A stretch of 39,705 nucleotides of DNA. Source: Oscillospiraceae bacterium (lineage in GTDB: Bacteria > Bacillota > Clostridia > Oscillospirales > CAG-272). Where the stretch lies: contig SVRM01000030.1 in assembly GCA_015064785.1 (NCBI GenBank), positions 1-39,705 of the forward strand. Direction: 5' to 3'. A program made the translations under genes and the position numbers. Below the pieces are notes generated by a model. It saw nothing but the letters and a program-made list of their open reading frames with translations. It made no database searches and had not been told where the DNA came from. Positions 1-7,185 of the stretch are shown here, piece after piece (the first letter of the stretch is position 1; every line of letters starts with the position of its first letter).

Positions 1-29
1 CATTGTTCTGAGAAAAACGAGGAAAGAAA

Positions 30-674
30 ATGCGTAAAGGATTTGGTATTTGCTGCATCATATTGGGCGTATGCTGTTTGATCTCATCACTCGGATTGAT
101 CGCTTACAATCGGTGGGAAGAAGAAAAAGCACAGGATGTTTCAAAGAATATCCTGCAGGATGTCCAGGAAGACATTCAGGATAACACACGCGAAGAAAGC
201 ACTTCGGAAGAAAGCACTTCAGAAGAAAGTAACCAATATAAACCTGAAGAAATCTCTGTGGATATTCCGAAGGAAATGCTTACCACACAAATAGACAGCT
301 ATGACTGTATCGGCGTGCTTTCAATTCCTGTTCTGGAACTTGAATTGCCGGTGCTGACGAACTGGAGCTATGCAAAACTGAAAATTGCACCGTGCCATTA
401 TTTCGGTTCTTATTATGAAAAGGATTTTGTGATTGCAGCTCATAACTATCAGTCTCATTTCGGAAGATTGTCAGAACTGCAGCCAAAGGATCTGATTTTG
501 TTCACGGATATCTCCGGCACAGTGTATTGCTATGAAGTCGTGCTTTTGGAAACGCTTCCTGCTAATGCAACAGAAGAAATGATCACAAGCGGCTTTGATT
601 TATCGCTCTACACCTGTACCCCAGGTGGAGCCAGCCGTGTAACCGTTCGGTGCAGCTCCATTGCTAATGAATAA
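30..674 (+). CDS. Sortase family transpeptidase, membrane anchored (class uncertain)
   Basis: A 214-residue protein with an N-terminal membrane segment (about residues 5-25), a Glu/Ser-rich linker containing EESTS repeats (about 55-68) and a sortase domain (about 90-210). The catalytic triad is visible: His138 in AAHNY, Cys196 in LYTCTPGG and Arg203 just downstream, spaced as in class B/C/D sortases. Sortases cleave a sorting signal and attach surface proteins to the wall or to pilins on the outer face of the membrane. The start is supported by GAGGAAAG a few bases upstream. No LPXTG-type substrate gene is in the window; the only surface-protein candidate is the broken Cna-B/SLH remnant about 32 kb away. 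The gene is AT-richer than those after 1600, as is the regulator that follows. Family assignment is firm, class is not. Confidence 0.88.
   Translation: MRKGFGICCIILGVCCLISSLGLIAYNRWEEEKAQDVSKNILQDVQEDIQDNTREESTSEESTSEESNQYKPEEISVDIPKEMLTTQIDSYDCIGVLSIPVLELELPVLTNWSYAKLKIAPCHYFGSYYEKDFVIAAHNYQSHFGRLSELQPKDLILFTDISGTVYCYEVVLLETLPANATEEMITSGFDLSLYTCTPGGASRVTVRCSSIANE
192..230 (+). repeat. 15-bp tandem repeat inside the sortase linker
   Basis: GAAGAAAGCACTTCG occurs twice head to tail (second copy with one change) followed by a partial third copy. It encodes the EESTS repeats of the extracellular linker. Copy number in such repeats can vary by slippage in steps of five residues without breaking the frame. 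Confidence 0.8.
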
Positions 675-736
675 TCACCTACAACAAACTCAAGTAAAGG
701 ATATTGATACATTGCACTCAAACAGGAGGTATGCAT

Positions 737-1444
737 TTGAGAATAAGTATTTTAATCATCAATGAAAATGTTGATGAAGCGGAAAAAATAAAAGAACGAC
801 TTGTGTCCGCCTACAATGATGTTGAGTGCGTTACCTCCATTCGTGATGCTGTCAGCAGATTTGTGAGCATGGACTTTACATTGGTAATTCTGGATGCAAA
901 TATGTCCATGGAAGATGACCACAAGTTGTTAAAGGTCATGCGACAAGCTAAACGAACTCCGATATTACTGTTATCATCGCAAGCAGATCATTCTGAACGC
1001 CTAAGAGCACTTCGAGCCGGTGCTCATGCCTATATGGGGCAGCCATACTCTCTTGAGGAATGTCTGGCTCAGGCAGAGGCTTTGATGCAACTTTACATAG
1101 AGGCTCACCCCGATAGCAACCTGTGTTATACTCTTGTTTTTGGCAAAGAATTAGTTATAGACCCTTCTACACGGCAAGTGTTCCTGAAAGGCAAAGAGTT
1201 AAATATTACCCGACAAGAATTTGATCTGTTATTCTGTTTGGCAAGCAATGCGGGACGAGTTATATCTTGTGAACAACTGTATGAACAAGTCTGGAGCGAA
1301 GATACCGTCTATGATGTAGACGGCTTGGTTAAAACACACATAAAAACTCTGCGAAGAAAACTTGCGGATTCAGACACGGAGTATATCAAGAATGTTTGGG
1401 GCGTAGGTTATCGGTTTTCAAAAGAGCAACAGGATGGGGAGTAA
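737..1444 (+). CDS. OmpR-type response regulator with degenerate receiver domain
   Basis: A 235-residue protein with an N-terminal receiver domain (about 1-115) and a C-terminal OmpR/PhoB winged helix (about 130-228, ending KNVWGVGYRF). The phosphoacceptor aspartate is present (LVILDANM, Asp53), but the usual acidic pair is Asn-Glu (IINEN) and the near-invariant lysine is glutamine (MGQPYS). Phosphorylation may therefore be weak or absent. The ORF track starts at 704, but AGGAGG at 724-729 lies 1 nt before the in-frame ATG at 731 and 7 nt before the in-frame TTG at 737, so TTG 737 is the best start. No histidine kinase gene is adjacent. Base composition matches the upstream sortase, and a terminator follows immediately. 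Confidence 0.85.
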   Translation: MRISILIINENVDEAEKIKERLVSAYNDVECVTSIRDAVSRFVSMDFTLVILDANMSMEDDHKLLKVMRQAKRTPILLLSSQADHSERLRALRAGAHAYMGQPYSLEECLAQAEALMQLYIEAHPDSNLCYTLVFGKELVIDPSTRQVFLKGKELNITRQEFDLLFCLASNAGRVISCEQLYEQVWSEDTVYDVDGLVKTHIKTLRRKLADSDTEYIKNVWGVGYRFSKEQQDGE

Positions 1445-1460
1445 TTCCCATCCTGTTTTT
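1428..1460 (+). terminator. Intrinsic terminator overlapping the regulator stop codon
   Basis: AACAGGATGGG and CCCATCCTGTT form an 11-bp stem around a loop of about 8 nt and are followed by a T run. The left arm lies inside the end of the response regulator gene. It closes the AT-rich sortase/regulator block. Confidence 0.88.
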
Positions 1461-1581
1461 CCACCCTAATTCCGCCCTAATTCTTCTCCATATTTACCCT
1501 GTTTCTTTCCTAAAATTCCCCTATGTAACCGTGACAAAACATTTCTTTTCCTCACAAACTTCCCGTATTTGTTCATTCCAC

Positions 1582-1610
1582 TTGCAATTCCTGCCCTATT
1601 ATGGTATAAT
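1582..1610 (+). promoter_or_regulatory. Sigma-A type promoter for the AGCS symporter
   Basis: TTGCAA, a 17-bp spacer, then TATAAT preceded by an extended -10 (TATGG). It lies 32 bp upstream of the symporter start. Confidence 0.8.
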
Positions 1611-1641
1611 ATAACAAATTCACGCAGGAGGACGCAATCTC

Positions 1642-3042
1642 ATGATAGAAATCATCACTCTGATTAACGCAAAACTGAACGACTTTGTCTGGGGCGTGCC
1701 GGCAATGGTTCTGATTTTGGGTGTCGGACTGTGGCTCAGCTGCCGCAGTAAATTTATCCAGCTCCGGAAATTCGGTACCGCCATGCGCTGTACCGTCGGT
1801 CGGATGTTCAAAAAAGAAGAAGCACAGGCAGGTGCAGTCACTCCGTTCCAGGCGGTCTGTACCGCACTGGCAGCAACGGTCGGTACCGGCAACATCGCAG
1901 GTGTCGCAGGTGCCATCGCACTCGGCGGTCCCGGCGCTGTTTTCTGGATGTGGATCAGCGCACTGCTCGGTATGTGTACGAAGTTTGCCGAGGTCACGCT
2001 GGCAGTCCACTTCCGCGAACGCAATGTCCACGGTGACTGGGTCGGCGGTCCGATGTATTACATCAAGAACGGTCTTAAAAAACATTGGCATTTCCTCGGT
2101 TATCTGTATGCTGCACTCGGTGTTCTGACCGTCTTTGGTACCGGCAACGCAACACAGGTCAATACGATCACCGCATCCATCAGCACAGCATTGCAAAACT
2201 TTGATCTGCTCTCCGAGGATTCCGTGTTCGGTGTCAATCTGGTCGTCGGTATTCTGATTGCCATCATGGTTGCAATGGTGCTTCTGGGCGGTGTCAAGCG
2301 CATCGGACGCTTCACCGAAAAGCTCATTCCCTTCATGGCAGTCCTATATGTCATTCTCAGTCTTGGCGTCATTGTGCTGAACATCGGCGCGGTTCCCGCC
2401 GTTTTTAAGAGCATTTTCGTCGGCGCGTTCACACCGGCAGGTTTTACCGGCGGTGTCGTCGGCAGTCTGTTTATCAGTATGCGCCGCGGTGTCTCGCGAG
2501 GCATCTTCTCCAATGAAGCAGGCCTCGGTACCGGTTCCATTGCCCATGCCGCATCGGATATCAAATCTCCTGTGGAACAGGGATACTTCGGTATTTTTGA
2601 AGTCTTCTGCGATACCATCATCATCTGCACCCTGACCGCACTCACGGTGCTTCTCGGTGCACCTGCCATCACCTACGGTGCTGCTGCCGGTGCAGAGCTG
2701 ACCATCAGCGGTTTTGTCAACACCTACGGAAACTGGGTTTCCATCTTTACTGCGGTTGCACTGTGCTGTTTTGCATTTTCCACCATCATCGGCTGGGGAC
2801 TGTACGGTGTTCGCTGTCTTGAATTCATCGTCGGCAGCAAGGCCAATACTGTCTTCATGGTGCTATATTCTCTGGTCGCCATTCCCGGTGCGATTCTCAA
2901 CCTTGATCTGCTGTGGAGCATTGCAGAAACCTGCAACGGTATGATGGCAATCCCAAACCTGATCGCGCTGTTCCTTTTGAGCGGAACACTCGTCAAGCTG
3001 GTGCGGGAACACGCCAACAGCAAAAACGATCTGATGAAATAA
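1642..3042 (+). CDS. Sodium:alanine/glycine symporter, AGCS family
   Basis: A 466-residue polytopic membrane protein of the alanine or glycine:cation symporter family, which takes up small neutral amino acids with sodium. Characteristic stretches include GTGNIAGVAGAIALGGPGAVFWMW (in part), the GGPMYYI segment and SNEAGLGTGSIAHA. The length and about 11 hydrophobic segments fit a complete member. The start is supported by AGGAGG at 1626-1631. It has its own promoter and terminator, so it is monocistronic. Substrate choice among alanine, glycine and serine cannot be read from sequence. Confidence 0.93.
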   Translation: MIEIITLINAKLNDFVWGVPAMVLILGVGLWLSCRSKFIQLRKFGTAMRCTVGRMFKKEEAQAGAVTPFQAVCTALAATVGTGNIAGVAGAIALGGPGAVFWMWISALLGMCTKFAEVTLAVHFRERNVHGDWVGGPMYYIKNGLKKHWHFLGYLYAALGVLTVFGTGNATQVNTITASISTALQNFDLLSEDSVFGVNLVVGILIAIMVAMVLLGGVKRIGRFTEKLIPFMAVLYVILSLGVIVLNIGAVPAVFKSIFVGAFTPAGFTGGVVGSLFISMRRGVSRGIFSNEAGLGTGSIAHAASDIKSPVEQGYFGIFEVFCDTIIICTLTALTVLLGAPAITYGAAAGAELTISGFVNTYGNWVSIFTAVALCCFAFSTIIGWGLYGVRCLEFIVGSKANTVFMVLYSLVAIPGAILNLDLLWSIAETCNGMMAIPNLIALFLLSGTLVKLVREHANSKNDLMK

Positions 3043-3060
3043 TGCTTACATCATTTCTTC

Positions 3061-3098
3061 AAGAGCCAACTGTTCCGTGCAGTCGGCTCTTTTCTTTT
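3061..3098 (+). terminator. Intrinsic terminator after the AGCS symporter
   Basis: AAGAGCCAACTG pairs with CAGTCGGCTCTT with one mismatch and is followed by TTCTTTT. Confidence 0.85.
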
Positions 3099-3206
3099 CG
3101 TCCCCGTCTGCCCAGAAGGATATCGAATGTCCTTTATGAAAAAACAGTATCCGGGTTTCCAGATCCGTTGATTCTGATCAAAAATTCAATGAAATTCCGC
3201 TGCCTA

Positions 3207-3235
3207 TTGCATTTTGAGTGCAAATATGGTATACT
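3207..3235 (+). promoter_or_regulatory. Sigma-A type promoter for the metallophosphoesterase
   Basis: TTGCAT, a 17-bp spacer, TATACT with an extended TATGG. It lies about 30 bp before the start codon. Confidence 0.75.
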
Positions 3236-3264
3236 GTACAAAACCATTTTAACGGAGGAAATAC

Positions 3265-4413
3265 ATGATGACAACCGATCTCCGCGTTGCAAACGAATTT
3301 CTGGAATCGCTGATTCTGCACCCCAAAACACCCGAAGAAGTTCGTTTCGGCAGCACACTGTTTTACGATTGGGACGAATCCCTTCCCTATTCATCCGAGC
3401 TCTACGCCGCAGAAATTGAGAAGGACCCCGACCGCGATTTCGTGATTCTGAATTTTGCAGACATCCAGTGTCACGACGGCGAAGCCTTTTCCGAGGTTGG
3501 AGAATTCGCCGAGGAAACCATGGATAAGCTCATCCGTCAGACCAATCCCGATCTGATCACACTGTCCGGCGACAATGCATTTGACGCATTTGCCTATCTG
3601 CGTCTGATTCGCTTCATCGACAGCTACGGCATTCCGTGGGCAGCAGTCATGGGCAATGCCGACCATACCGGTCTGGTCAGCGAGTTCTGGGGCGCGTATC
3701 AGCTTGCTGAAGCGAAGAACAGTCTCTTTGATTACGGTCCGCGCGGCATGGGCTACGGCAATTATATCATCAACATCACCGAGAACGGCCGCCCGATCCA
3801 CACGCTGTTCATGATGGATACCCATCATGAAGAAGAGATGCAGAAAGGCAGCTACGATCACTTATACGACAACCAGATCGCGTGGTACGCATGGGCTGTC
3901 AAAGGCATCGCAGCCGAAGCCGGCCATACTGTTGAAAGCACAGTGATTACGCATATTCCGGTTCCGGAATACCAGAATGCATGGGACAGCGTATACGATG
4001 CGGATACCAAAACCCTGCGCGCGCCGTACTGCGATCATGCCTTCTGCCGTGTACAGGAAAAAATGGGACCGCCGGAATTCAACAACGGATTCTTTGCGCT
4101 GTGCAAATCCCTTGGCAGTACGAAAAACATGGTCTGCGGTCATGACCATGTCAACTGCTTCTCGATTGATTATGAGGGTATCACGCTCACCTATGCACTC
4201 AAAACCGGCTACGGCTGTTACTGGAAGCCGGACACCCACGGCGGCACCACACTGACGATATCCTCGGACGGGCACGTCAGAACCACGCATCATTATATCG
4301 ATCCGACTGCGTCGCAGGTCAAAAAGTTTGTTCTCGAATATTTCGGCATCAACCGTTATGCTGACAGCATCACGCCGAAATTCCCGGACTTCCCCAAAAA
4401 TTCATCCGATTGA
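3265..4413 (+). CDS. Calcineurin-like metallophosphoesterase
   Basis: A 382-residue protein with the ordered metal-binding motifs of the calcineurin-like phosphoesterase superfamily: FADIQCHD (about residue 67), LSGDN, GNADH (variant of GNHE/D), TTHIP-like VITHIPVP and a C-terminal GHDHVN. No signal peptide or membrane segment is seen, so it is likely cytoplasmic. The arrangement resembles the Dcr2/purple-acid-phosphatase-like branch of bacterial phosphohydrolases; the substrate is unknown. GGAGG 6 nt upstream of ATG 3265 supports that start, though ATG 3268 is also possible. It has its own promoter and no operon partner. Confidence 0.88.
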   Translation: MMTTDLRVANEFLESLILHPKTPEEVRFGSTLFYDWDESLPYSSELYAAEIEKDPDRDFVILNFADIQCHDGEAFSEVGEFAEETMDKLIRQTNPDLITLSGDNAFDAFAYLRLIRFIDSYGIPWAAVMGNADHTGLVSEFWGAYQLAEAKNSLFDYGPRGMGYGNYIINITENGRPIHTLFMMDTHHEEEMQKGSYDHLYDNQIAWYAWAVKGIAAEAGHTVESTVITHIPVPEYQNAWDSVYDADTKTLRAPYCDHAFCRVQEKMGPPEFNNGFFALCKSLGSTKNMVCGHDHVNCFSIDYEGITLTYALKTGYGCYWKPDTHGGTTLTISSDGHVRTTHHYIDPTASQVKKFVLEYFGINRYADSITPKFPDFPKNSSD

Positions 4414-4547
4414 TACGGGTTTTGGTATAGAACGATCCGGATAATTCATATCCGGTCAAATCATGCACCAAACCCTGCCATCCGGCGTATGTAAGGGTAT
4501 CTACCGTTCATTTCCCGGCATCAGTATTTAGAAACGGAGGCATTCAT

Positions 4548-5249
4548 ATGCAGCTTTTCCACCACATTTTATATTCCTCTCCACTCGCGTTCCAGACAGT
4601 GCTGTTCCGTCTGCTGTTGTCGACAATTTTATCCGGCATCATCGGATTTGAACGCGGCTTTCGCGGCAGAGCAGCAGGCTTGCGTACACATATCCTCGTC
4701 GGTATCGGTGCAACACTGATTGTGATGACCGGCGTCTACGGTGTCGAAAATCTCGGTTATTCCGCTGACCCGATGCGTATGGCGGCACAGGTCATCTCCG
4801 GCATCGGTTTTCTTGGAGCAGGTACCATTCTGATCCGCGGTAAAACCATGGTAACCGGTCTGACAACAGCGGCCGGTCTGTGGGCAACCGCTGCCATCGG
4901 TATTGCCATCGGTGTCGGTTTCTATGCCGCCGCCGCAATCACAGCAATCATTTCTCTGTTTACATTCATTTGTCTGACCACATTTGAGCGCGGCGGCACC
5001 TACGGAAAATACAACATCCGCATCTATGTGGAATGTACCGATGCTTCCGCTCTGAATTCGCTCGTCAACACCTTATCCTCCGACGAATTTGAACTGCGTG
5101 AATTTGAAATCACGCCTGCGCGTTCCGGTCTTCCCAATCACATCGGCATCGTCGCCATCGTCATCATGCACAATCAGGACGACAAAAAGGAGCGCCTTGC
5201 AAAAATTGCCGCTTTGGAATCGGTGCTGATTGCGATTGAGTCGGTATAA
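4548..5249 (+). CDS. MgtC/SapB family membrane protein
   Basis: A 233-residue protein with about five hydrophobic segments in the first 150 residues, carrying MgtC/SapB signatures [28 protein letters not shown] and [15 protein letters not shown], followed by a soluble ACT-like C-terminal region (about 160-233). The family is linked to magnesium limitation and acid adaptation; several members modulate other membrane systems rather than transport Mg2+. ACGGAGG upstream supports the ATG. The 134-nt gap before it has a small ATCCGG hairpin, but I see no M-box riboswitch consensus. It stands alone between the phosphoesterase and the inserted repeat. Confidence 0.9.
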   Translation: MQLFHHILYSSPLAFQTVLFRLLLSTILSGIIGFERGFRGRAAGLRTHILVGIGATLIVMTGVYGVENLGYSADPMRMAAQVISGIGFLGAGTILIRGKTMVTGLTTAAGLWATAAIGIAIGVGFYAAAAITAIISLFTFICLTTFERGGTYGKYNIRIYVECTDASALNSLVNTLSSDEFELREFEITPARSGLPNHIGIVAIVIMHNQDDKKERLAKIAALESVLIAIESV

Positions 5250-5269
5250 TCAACCATCTGTATCCCTTC

Positions 5270-5281
5270 ATTTCTTACATT
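5270..5281 (+). repeat. Left copy of 12-bp direct repeat flanking the MITE-like element
   Basis: ATTTCTTACATT is repeated exactly at 5454-5465 on the other side of the hairpin-rich insert, as expected of a target-site duplication. Confidence 0.7.
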
Positions 5282-5453
5282 TAACCGATTGCAAAATTGC
5301 ATTTTGCAATCGTTCTCATCGGGCTGACGCAGCCCGATGGCTCCCTTCGGTCGCTTTGAAGGAGTCTTTTTGGGCGGGAGACCCGCCCAAGCGACGCAAT
5401 TTGTTTATATATCGCCCATTGGGCGATAAAGGTAGGCAATTTTGCAATTGCCT
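5282..5453. mobile_element. MITE-like hairpin-rich insertion element
   Basis: About 172 bp with no coding potential and a chain of near-perfect hairpins: CGATTGCAAAA/TTTTGCAATCG, CATCGGGCT/AGCCCGATG, a CTCC-C-TTC/GAAGGAG hairpin, TGGGCGGG/CCCGCCCA, TATCGCCCA/TGGGCGATA and TAGGCAAT/ATTGCCTA. The two ends are complementary: ATTGCAAAATTGC at 5288-5300 equals the reverse complement of GCAATTTTGCAAT at 5437-5449. The block is bracketed by the 12-bp direct repeat ATTTCTTACATT. Terminal inverted repeats plus a flanking duplication without a transposase are the marks of a non-autonomous element. No second copy is in the window. Confidence 0.65.
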
Positions 5454-5465
5454 ATTTCTTACATT
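5454..5465 (+). repeat. Right copy of 12-bp direct repeat flanking the MITE-like element
   Basis: ATTTCTTACATT, identical to 5270-5281. The ribosome binding site of the LRR gene begins three bases after it. Confidence 0.7.
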
Positions 5466-5467
5466 AC

Positions 5468-5499
5468 AAAGGAGCTGTCTTTCAGACAGATATGACATC
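5468..5499 (+). promoter_or_regulatory. Ribosome binding site separated from the start codon by a hairpin
   Basis: AAAGGAG (5468-5474) is 25 nt from ATG 5500, too far for normal use, but CTGTCT-TTC-AGACAG (5475-5489) folds between them and would bring the start to about 10 nt. A stub reading frame ATG ACA TCA TGA (5492-5503) overlaps the real start. The layout suggests structure-dependent initiation of the LRR gene. Confidence 0.5.
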
Positions 5500-7131
5500 A
5501 TGATGAAAAAGACAAAAAACAAGCTTTCGCTGATCCTTGTCGGCGTTGTTCTGATACTCGCCGTTCTGCTCGCACTGTTTCTCCCCTCACTGTCAAAAAG
5601 GATGGAGATTGACCGCCAATTTGAAATTGCACAGCAATACCTCAATGATCTCGACTATGAATCCGCAATGCTCGCGTTCAACAAAATCCTGGAAATCGAC
5701 CCGAACAACGTCGCTGTTTACCGCGGCATGGCAGAGGCTTATATCGGAATGGGAGACAGAAATGCCGCATTCGCCATCCTCGAAGAAGGTATTGCACTGA
5801 CAGGCAGCGAAGAACTGGCAGCATATCTGGAACAGCTGCGCGCAGAGGATGAAGAAGCAGCACCGGCGGAAATCGTCTTTCAAAACGAGGAGCTGGACAC
5901 CGCAATCCGCACATTCCTCGGCATTGACGGTCAAGCCCCCATCACCGGAGCCCTTCTGGAAACCGTCAACAGGTTTTCTATCACGCCGACAACACTGGAA
6001 ATTGAAAAGGATTTCGAGCGGCAGCCGGTCCTCGAATCACCCGATATGATTTCCCTGCTTGCCTCTGACCCGGGGTTCATTGAATTCGTCAATGCCTGCC
6101 CCGATGGATATGGATATGTATTTATCGATCTGTACGGATACGAAGGCACAGCACCCGATCTGTCGCCGTTTGCAAAGCTGCTGCGGCTGAGCGAACTGAA
6201 TCTGTATGACATCCAATTCCCGAATCTTGAATTTTTACGGCTGTTCCCCGACATCACGTATCTTAACCTCGTGCTTGACGGATATGATCTGGAGCCTCTG
6301 CGCGACCTGAAAATGGAATGGGGACAGCTGACTGTTACCGCCAATGAGCAGAAAACACTGGATGCATTTCTCGCAATCGCCAAAGACTATACAAATCTGT
6401 CATCCCTTTGGATCTATTCCAGATACGCGGATGATATCTCCGGCATTTCTGCGCTGTCCGATCATAAAGACCTGTGGCAGCTGAGCCTCCACATGGACGT
6501 TCTCGCAGATGTTTCCCCTGTTGCATCTTTGCCGCAGTTAACATATTTCGGTCTGTTTTCTATAGAATGCGAAAGCATCGCGCCGCTCTCCACACTCGTC
6601 AATCTTGAATATCTTGATCTGCGCGGTTATAGTTCATTTGATGATAAACCATACAATGGAGTTCCTGACGGTAAGCTGTCAGATATTTCTGCCATTGCAT
6701 ACATGCCGAAACTGCGCTCTATCAATATTCAGGAATGCGCCGTTACGGACGTATCTGTGATTAATGGGTTACAGGAGCTGCGTGGTCTTGATCTCCCCGA
6801 ATGCATGATCTCTGACATTTCCATGCTGACCGATCTGCCGAACGTCAAAACAATCCGTCTTGATCGCAACAAAAGCATCCGCGATATTTCCGTTGTTGCA
6901 AATTATCCGAATCTTGAGGGATTGGACATCACCGAGAATCTGATCACGGACATTTCTGCCGTCAGCAATCTGACCAATTTAAGATATTTTTATTTTAGTG
7001 AAAATCCGATCTCAGACCTGACGCCCCTTTCCGGATTTTCACCCGATGTTCAGATGGACGCCCATGATTGTCCCATCAAAGACTGGTCTCCCGTTGCACA
7101 CATCGATTATGTCTACGGTCGTCCCGAATAA
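5500..7131 (+). CDS. Membrane-anchored TPR / leucine-rich repeat protein
   Basis: A 543-residue protein with an N-terminal transmembrane anchor (about 8-30), a TPR-like helical region (about 35-110, FEIAQQYLNDLDYESAMLAFNKILEI in part), a linker, then irregular leucine-rich repeats from about residue 200 to the C-terminus. The last repeats are regular 22-residue SDS22/internalin-type units with the signature (I/V)-x-DIS-x-(L/V). This suggests an extracytoplasmic, membrane-tethered protein-binding scaffold; the partner is unknown. The ORF track start at 5230 would run through the inserted element and the preceding stop region; ATG 5500 gives a proper membrane anchor directly after a ribosome binding site. 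A bidirectional terminator follows. Confidence 0.8.
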   Translation: MMKKTKNKLSLILVGVVLILAVLLALFLPSLSKRMEIDRQFEIAQQYLNDLDYESAMLAFNKILEIDPNNVAVYRGMAEAYIGMGDRNAAFAILEEGIALTGSEELAAYLEQLRAEDEEAAPAEIVFQNEELDTAIRTFLGIDGQAPITGALLETVNRFSITPTTLEIEKDFERQPVLESPDMISLLASDPGFIEFVNACPDGYGYVFIDLYGYEGTAPDLSPFAKLLRLSELNLYDIQFPNLEFLRLFPDITYLNLVLDGYDLEPLRDLKMEWGQLTVTANEQKTLDAFLAIAKDYTNLSSLWIYSRYADDISGISALSDHKDLWQLSLHMDVLADVSPVASLPQLTYFGLFSIECESIAPLSTLVNLEYLDLRGYSSFDDKPYNGVPDGKLSDISAIAYMPKLRSINIQECAVTDVSVINGLQELRGLDLPECMISDISMLTDLPNVKTIRLDRNKSIRDISVVANYPNLEGLDITENLITDISAVSNLTNLRYFYFSENPISDLTPLSGFSPDVQMDAHDCPIKDWSPVAHIDYVYGRPE

Positions 7132-7144
7132 CCGATTCCAAAAC

Positions 7145-7181
7145 AATCGCCCCGCCGTTTTACCGCGGCAGGGCGATTTTT
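7145..7181. terminator. Bidirectional terminator between the LRR gene and the binding lipoprotein gene
   Basis: AATCGCCC and GGGCGATT enclose an inner GCCG/CGGC helix; T runs lie on both sides. It serves two convergent genes. Confidence 0.85.
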
Positions 7182-7185
7182 CCTG

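Noticed and set aside
4414-4547. Possible magnesium (M-box) riboswitch before the MgtC-type gene
   Set aside because: Only a 6-bp ATCCGG hairpin and a loose GGGTTTTGGT/ACCAAACCC pairing are visible; the conserved M-box core is absent.
5245-5250. TATAAT at the end of the MgtC-type gene as promoter for the LRR gene
   Set aside because: No -35 at a workable distance and no extended -10 TG; left unassigned.
5282-5453. CRISPR array or tRNA-like cluster
   Set aside because: The hairpins differ from each other and are not equal-length repeats with spacers; terminal repeats fit a MITE better.
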